Assembly: GCA_910592005.1 (NCBI GenBank)
Contig: CAJVPP010003031.1
Span: forward strand, 1 to 12,799
Direction: 5' to 3'
From: Funneliformis mosseae
Taxonomy: Eukaryota > Glomeromycota > Glomeromycetes > Glomerales > Glomeraceae
DNA length: 12,799 nucleotides
Positions within the stretch are counted from its first letter, which is position 1. Every line of letters begins with the position of its first letter. The notes beneath the pieces are model-generated. The model ran no database searches, was not told where the DNA came from, and saw only the letters and a list, made by a program, of their open reading frames with translations. This document shows positions 8,186-12,799 of the stretch, in pieces. Position numbers and translations under genes: made by a program.

Positions 8186-9203
8186 AAGGTAAAAAGGCTA
8201 TCTACTTTCAACCTTCTCCATGAATGTTAACGCGGAGATTGTTTTCAGAAATCTCTACAATACGCGTATATAATTTCTAAGTTCATTATAATATATAATT
8301 TTTTTGCAAAATAACAGTTTTATATTTTTTTTATACCATTAATGAAATAAAGGAAAGTTCTAATTTGTTAATTAGAACGATACTACCTTCAATGAAATTA
8401 GAAAATAGGAAAGAAATAGCTTAATTTAAGAAAGTTACATTTAAAGCAAAAAAAAAAGATTGCATAATTAAATAATTTTACCTAGTAAAACTAATGAACA
8501 ATGAAATTTTCTTAATTTACGGCTTTATTCCTTTACTTTGTAACTAAATAACATCAAATACAAAATTTTCAGGCAAAAAAAGAGTTACCATAATTTATAA
8601 TCCTTAATTTTTTAGAAGACCAATATCAATTTAAGAAATCAAATTGTTGTTCCATTAATTGAAGCCAATCTGATCATCAATTATAAAACTAGAGTTTGCA
8701 GTTTTGCGGGGACTTCGTCCACGTTTAGCAATTAAGTAATTGATTGCATAACCAATAAAAATATAAAACCAAATTTTTGAAAACATTTAATTACATTGAT
8801 AAAAAGGAAGTTTAATTTTTATTAATTAAATTAATTTTTCTAATTTAATTCACAATTCGCCAGAAATGGAAAGAAAATGCATAGTGCAGATCGGGGCAAT
8901 TTTATATAATCAATTATAAAAAATCCAAAAATTGCAAAACGTCATGTTACACTAACTCCTGATTTAATCAGAAAACGATCCAAACTTGCATAATAAAAAA
9001 CGTCACTTAAAACCAAAGTTATTTATTGTATTAATACGTAATATACACTTTATTTGACATATTTCGCGCAATTGCATTTCCGGTTCATGATTATGGGTAC
9101 CAACTGTCTAATTGGAATAATTCAAGAAGAAAAAAAAGTAAAAAAAAAGGATCAAAACCGCTTAGGTCATTCTTAACAAAGGTATTATTTGCGATTTTTA
9201 TTA
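8186..9203. other. Intergenic stretch downstream of the SAP-type gene
   Basis: No gene seen. It contains the 8357-8378 hairpin, a GGAC-TTC-GTCC hairpin at about 8710-8720, and a palindrome CTGATT-T-AATCAG at 8959-8971. The sequence near 9197-9202 carries AATAAA on the minus strand just past the stop of the 9204-9977 gene and may serve as its poly(A) signal. Confidence 0.4.
8357..8378. repeat. Perfect 9-bp inverted repeat with 4-nt loop
   Basis: GTTCTAATT, loop TGTT, AATTAGAAC. It is a perfect hairpin in otherwise unassigned sequence. No poly-T tail or neighbouring gene suggests a terminator; it could be a small-element remnant or chance in AT-rich DNA. Confidence 0.5.
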
Positions 9204-9977
9204 TTATTTGGCCAAGTTTTGAATTTTTTTCGCCATTGCTTGCTTGTGTTGGCGGGAATACTGACTGATCCAGTTTTCAATTGTTTTCAACTTTGGTATA
9301 TCGCTCTCTTCGAGCTCATCTATTTCCACTTTCTTTTGCAGCGCTACAAGCATTTTTTTTGCTGAATATCGCTCACTTTTGTGGGTGTCACTGGCGTGAA
9401 AGAAACCTTTCAATAATTCCATTACTCCTTCAGGTATGTGTTTTCTGCCACCTTTCTTTCTGTATTCCTGGTTTTCTTTTAAAGCCCAACCAGATCGAAA
9501 ATAGTTGACTCTGTAGAAACCAATATCATCAGATATTATATAAAATATCGTGATATTTTCCTATTTTTTTTGAAGCAGTTGAACTCACTCGCTTTCTATT
9601 TCTATTTTCTTTTTTTTCTCCTTTCCCTTTTTAATCCTTATTTCCGAAATATTATTATTTTTCACCATGCTATTTATGTTAATCGCTGTTCTTGCTTCTA
9701 CATAACAAAAAGAAGATTAGTTGATTTAGTTGGTTAGTTGGATTTCATTACAAATTCAATTGCAAAAAAAATTTTTATTACCTTCTATTTTATTTATCAT
9801 TTCACATGCAATATTTTTGTTCAAAATTGCAATTAACTCTGGCCGATTCTCTTTCTCACCACAATACAGAGATCTTTTTTCTAACTCCTCTTTAATATTA
9901 TTTTTCATCAACCTCTTTATCCTAGCTATTTTATTTTGGGAGGAGTTATGATTTATTGATAGTAATGAATTATCCAT
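9204..9977 (-). CDS. SAP-motif protein, three exons, probable 3' part of a transposase-type gene
   Basis: Exons 9977-9782, 9697-9589 and 9510-9204. Donors are GTAATAAA and GTGAGTTC; acceptors are TTATGTAG (preceded by the branch-like CAACTAAT) and TTTCTACAG. Exon lengths 196+109+307 give 204 codons: 203 aa and a stop. Residues 27-55 (NNIKEELEKRSLYCGEKENR...ELIAIL) fit the SAP helix-turn-helix that binds AT-rich DNA. A lysine-rich linker follows (EIRIKKGKEKKKKIEIESE), then a C-terminal domain beginning VNYFRSGWALKENQEYRKK and including KSERYSAKKMLVALQKK and PKLKTIENWISQYSRQHK, which may be another helical DNA-binding unit. An in-frame TAA precedes the ATG. One base lost near 9965 would join it to the pseudogene just upstream, so it is probably the C-terminal end of that gene rather than an independent one. 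Confidence 0.6.
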
Positions 9978-10024
9978 TTAGAATCTGTATTTGTATGCGT
10001 GGAAATTAAGGGATTTGGTCGATA

Positions 10025-10318
10025 TTATTCATCACCCTTCATTGATTTACTAATAGTAGAAGGCGAGAAGTCATTCCATTTTTCAAAATTGGGAAGAGCA
10101 CGACAACGCATAAAACTACTGAATTTTCCATCAACAGGCCACTGAAATTCAAACTAATTGGAAATGCCAGCTATTACAGGTTTTTTCCCTTTCTGTTTCC
10201 GTTCCGGATTAATATTTGCAATTGCTGTTCCTCTAATACCTTTGATTGCTTTTTCTATGTCTTGACCTTCAGATATATTGTATCCTAGCCTAACGTATCG
10301 TTTGATTGCATGAGAAAT
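10025..10318 (-). pseudogene. Pseudogene exon block 5 (C-terminal to the core)
   Basis: Follows a 60-nt intron (10319-10378, GTTAATAA...TTTCTAG), phase 0. It reads ISHAIKRYVRLGYNISEGQD, then KGIRGTAIANINPERKQKGK, GISN-stop-FEFQWPVDGKF, RALPNFEKWNDFSPSTISK and GDE-stop. Reading on through the TAA gives YRPNPLISTHTNTDSKWII, which reaches the start of the SAP-motif frame with a one-base offset. This supports one ancestral gene across 12702-9204. Confidence 0.65.
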
Positions 10319-10378
10319 CTAGAAATATAATAAAGGTTTGTAAGCTATATTTTCACATTATACAATCTTTTTATTAAC

Positions 10379-11080
10379 CTGGGTATGATATGAATCGATA
10401 GTGGTTTTAGCTTCTCCTGCTTCCAAAAAAATCCAACTTCGAATTTCCATATCATACCAAGATTTCCAGTTTGTAATTATAGCTATTAACTCAGCACAAT
10501 AATAATAGACGCCATTATCAGATAAAATCCTTACCCACTTCAGTTTTTTTAAATGAATTAAAGACAACTTCAAAGCATGAGGTTGTGAATAACGCGTCTT
10601 GAACTGTATCTGAGGACCAATGATCAAAAGCTTTGATTTCTAATTCATGGTTATTAGCCTTTGTGTATACCAATATTGTATGTAGTGTTCACCCAGATTT
10701 TCCATAAAAGTCTGATTTTACCTCTCGTGTTGATTTTGGTAAAATTCTCATTTTATAATCCACCACAATAACAGCGCCTTCTTCACAAGAGTAAGAAAGT
10801 TTGCATTAAATTGAGTATTGAGGTATGTCTTGTGTACTTGATAAGACCAGTAATATTGAAGTTTTTTTCTATTTTCTATAATTTATTTGAAATCATTTGG
10901 CATAAGATAAACTAATTTATAAAAAAATTCTGATATCTTATTACATTGGTTGCAATTAGAAAAGTGGGGCTTGTCATATTCTCCAAAAGCATGTGGAAGA
11001 CAGTGTTCAAGACATTCAACATGATAAGTATGTCCTAGACAATCTACTTAAAGTTCTTTTTCATATTCATACTTTAAATG
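10379..11080 (-). pseudogene. Pseudogene exon block 4: DDE-like catalytic core
   Basis: It starts HLKYEYEKEL-stop-VDCLGHTYH, then a Cys/His cluster (HVECLEHCLPHAFGEY, HFSNCNQCNK) that could be a zinc-binding module. Next come LQYYWSYQVHKTYLNTQFNA, a one-base loss near 10799, and LSYSCEEGAVIVVDYKMRIL with a candidate first Asp. After GKSG-stop-TLHTILVY and AFDHWSSDT there is a frameshift in an A-run (about 10545), then KWVRILSDNGVYYYCAEL (second Asp) and WIFLEAGEAKTTIDSYHTQ (Glu). The D...D...E order fits an RNase-H-fold transposase or integrase core; spacing was not compared with a family model. The acceptor at 11081-11082 is one of two possible. Confidence 0.65.
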
Positions 11081-11189
11081 CTGGCGAACAAATTTAAGTT
11101 CTGTAATTAATTGATTTTAATAAATTTTTTTGAGTAATTATTTTATTATTTTTATTAATCACAACTTCTAACAATATATTTATATTTAC

Positions 11190-11609
11190 TTGTTGCTCTT
11201 TTTCGCTTATTCTTTCTATTATCAAAGTCTTTAGATCATCAAATACACCATATTCATATTCAGAATAAATACCACACAACCCTTTCAGATCTTCTCTATA
11301 TACATAAGGTCCATCTTTTAAATGTGCCAAAAATGTTGTTCTTTTCATACCAATGGGATATAACTTAAAGAATTTTTGCCACAATATTTCTTTTTGATTT
11401 TTTAGATATTTGAGCAGTTCACCAATTTTCGTATCCACCTTGTAAGAACTCAAATTTACAATATTTTTATCAGCAAAGAAATTCTGAAACTGGTTTTCCA
11501 TTTCTTCAATAATGCGAACTCGTGTAATAATTGATTTATCTATTACTGCACATTCTGGACCATTAACTTCGCAGTGATATCTAGCTTTTGCTATTATTTT
11601 AGACAATAC
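11190..11609 (-). pseudogene. Pseudogene exon block 3
   Basis: A 420-nt exon, 140 codons without a stop, following a 76-nt intron. It starts VLSKIIAKARYHCEVNGPEC, and includes KIGELLKYLKNQKEILWQKF, YPIGMKRTTFLAHLKDGPYV and YREDLKGLCGIYSEYEYGVF. The exon is complete in phase 0 and ends at a GTAAATAT donor (11189). The first in-frame initiator-like codon is TTG, not ATG, so this is an internal exon. It is the best preserved long block of the pseudogene. Confidence 0.65.
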
Positions 11610-11685
11610 CTATTTATAATATTGGTCGCAATTGTAAATATATGATGAGCATGCATTAATGTAAGTAAATAATAATAATATTTAC

Positions 11686-11922
11686 CTTGAGATTTTTTTG
11701 AAGTTCTTCATATTCAAAATTATTAGCAATTATTGATAAAGTTCGTATTTTTTCATCATCGCCTGTTTTATTCTCCTCTAGTGATTTTTGAAAATACTTC
11801 CAAAATTGATTGCTTAAGTTAAACACATTTGCTGGGATAGCATTTAGGAACCCGTTACAATATAAATTTTTCAAGGTATTTTGATCTACCAATGGATTAG
11901 GGTTTTAAGACCAAAATTCATA
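11686..11922 (-). pseudogene. Pseudogene exon block 2
   Basis: A 237-nt exon between acceptor AATTTAG (11923-11924) and donor GTAAATAT (11685), phase 0 at both ends. It reads YEFWS-stop-NPNPLVDQNTLKNLYCNG, then FLNAIPANVFNLSNQFWKYF and EENKTGDDEKIRTLSIIAN up to LQKNLK. The single stop (11905) would be CAA to TAA if Gln was ancestral. No ATG is present, so the open part is not an independent gene. Confidence 0.65.
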
Positions 11923-11988
11923 CTAAATTGAATATTTGATTTAAATTAATTGGTTTTAGCAAAAATTATTTATTAACAAATATATTAC

Positions 11989-12702
11989 CTCCAATTGATC
12001 TTTAGAAAATGGTGTAATATTTGTACATCCAGCAGCCTTCAGCATTACGTGTTATGCTCAAAGTTCACATTCATTGTGCAAATAATTTGGTAGATATATT
12101 TTTTTTAGTGTTTCACATAATTCAATGATTGTGCTTTCCTGTGCAAGCTAATTTTGAAATAATTGTCGCCAATTAATATTACTAAGTGTTTGTTTTCTCA
12201 AATAATAATTAAAAATATTATCTATAAGTGTTTCATTATTCTAAAATGTGGGCAAGCATGTAGGAATTTGTTATGCGTTAATAGTCTTTTGCGTCATTGA
12301 ATGTTCTAAACCAAACAGTTGTATACTATGATATTTTCTATAAACCCCACATTTTTCCATACTTTCATTGGACTAGAACTAAAAAAAACACTGGCTCATT
12401 GTCTTTTGGATATATTGAGATTTCATAATTTTCAGATCAAATTATTTGAACAAATAAAACACGTTTTTTATTGTAATCACTGATAAATAATGCAGTATAA
12501 CTTTCTATTATATTTTTTTGTCTGCCAACGCCTATATTTGTAATATACACTAAAATCTTACTATCTATTTTAATAGCGAATGCTTGAAAATGGAGATCTT
12601 TCAATGAGGCTTCCAGTAATTCATTATCATCCCAACCTAAAACAAGGGGTCCAGAAAATTTTGTCTTTAAATTAGAAAAAAGTCACTGATATAAACTTGT
12701 TA
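11989..12702 (-). pseudogene. Pseudogene exon block 1 (N-terminal part)
   Basis: Reads TSLYQ-stop-LFSNLKTKFSGPLVLGWDD, then a stretch including QAFAIKIDSKILVYITN, IIESYTALFISDYNKKRVLF, a stop, ENYEISIYPKDNEPVFFLVL, a frameshift over a T-run, then MEKCGVYRKYHSIQLFGLEH, NETLIDNIFNYYLRKQTLS, NINWRQLFQN-stop-LAQES and KAAGCTNITPFSKDQLE at the donor GTAATATA (11988). It has six or more stops and one frameshift. No catalytic motif is seen; it may be a regulatory or DNA-binding part. The upstream end is lost to the insertion at 12703. Confidence 0.65.
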
Positions 12703-12799
12703 CAGTCAACTCTTTCTACAATGAATTTTGATATAACGAATTTTACAATACAACGGATTTTTAGTGTCAGACAGATTTTTAAATATAAAAAAACCCTTA
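12703..12799. mobile_element. Terminus of a pogo/Tigger-type DNA transposon, cut by the window edge
   Basis: The element begins CAGTCAACTCT directly after a TA dinucleotide (12701-12702), the usual target site of the Tc1/mariner-pogo group. Subterminal imperfect repeats follow (TGATATAACGAATTTTAC, then ACAACGGATTTTTAG), and then ATAAAAAAACCC. Many pogo/Tigger ends in fungi have this CAGTCAACTC...ATAACGAA layout. It interrupts the reading frame of the neighbouring pseudogene. The other end and any transposase lie outside the window. Identification is from memory of the terminal pattern. Confidence 0.55.

Larger units (their letters stand above)
9953..12702 (-). pseudogene. Decayed DDE-transposase-like gene of a Rhizophagus repeat family
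   Basis: Five exon blocks in one order and strand: 12702-11989, 11922-11686, 11609-11190, 11080-10379, 10318-10025 (frame continuing past a stop to 9953). Introns are 66, 76, 109 and 60 nt with GT..AG ends and are mostly phase 0. In-frame stops lie at 12683, 12437, 12271, 12241, 12148, 12058, 12052, 11905, 11048, 10883, 10689, 10154 and 10025 (lowest plus coordinate of each codon). Frameshifts lie near 12385, 10799 and 10545. Most stops sit where Trp, Gln or Arg would fit (for example GKSG-stop-TLHTILVY, ISN-stop-FEFQW). The gene is truncated upstream by a transposon terminus at 12703. I recognise the family pattern from memory; the DDE label is inferred from the core exon. Confidence 0.75.

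Noticed and set aside
8706..8723. GC-rich hairpin around GGAC-TTC-GTCC as an RNA element
   Set aside because: Only four perfect pairs plus an imperfect extension, with no context supporting an RNA gene.
9281..9508. 75-codon plus-strand open frame
   Set aside because: Antisense shadow of exon 3 of the SAP-motif gene, which has better splice and composition support.
9730..9951. 73-codon plus-strand hydrophobic open frame
   Set aside because: Antisense shadow of SAP exon 1; the hydrophobicity comes from reversed Lys/Asn codons.
11094..11606. Independent 170-residue gene
   Set aside because: Its first codon is TTG, an acceptor AG lies just before it, and its last 30 residues read into an AT-rich intron; it is an internal exon of the pseudogene.

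Overview
The window is AT-rich eukaryotic DNA, most likely from an arbuscular mycorrhizal fungus close to Rhizophagus (Glomeromycotina). The evidence is one partial protein kinase of the expanded Rhizophagus type (a CxxC...WCxxC leader, then an F-E-W-I-x-Y-[DN]-R-F segment, then a GGFxxIYKA loop), short introns with GT..AG borders, and a decayed mobile-element protein that I recognise from this group. These family assignments come from memory of protein patterns, with no database search.

Left part (1-5580, minus strand). One gene starts with ATG at 5580 and runs off the left edge into the kinase domain. Four ordinary exons (5481-5580, 5354-5392, 5189-5203, 4999-5049) are followed by about 4.4 kb that looks like an AT-rich tandem repeat with a period of about 94 bp. 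Read on the minus strand, each unit is an intron (5' GTAAGT..., 3' ...TATAG or ...TTAG), and consecutive introns are separated by exactly three nucleotides. I count 47 such sites: 45 are 3 nt long and two neighbouring ones have decayed to 2 nt. The flanking exons all join in phase 1. In phase 1 the 45 triplets give one open peptide of 45 residues that leads straight into the kinase exon (116-486); the other two phases contain stops. This array of one-codon microexons is the main discovery candidate in the window.

Middle part (5581-9200). The base composition changes sharply at about 5600. There is no intact gene here. I see a short plus-strand remnant that may be a GMC oxidoreductase (6450-6722), a 48-bp direct duplication with coding character (8081-8176), some small hairpins, and otherwise unassigned sequence.

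Right part (9204-12799, minus strand). A large DDE-transposase-like gene lies from 12702 down to 9953, with four introns still visible but about twelve in-frame stops and several frameshifts. Directly downstream and one frame off is an unbroken three-exon reading frame (9977 to 9204, 203 aa) with a SAP-like motif. It is probably the better preserved 3' end of the same ancestral gene. At 12702 the pseudogene is cut by the terminus of what looks like a pogo/Tigger-type DNA transposon, flanked by TA, which leaves the window at the right edge.
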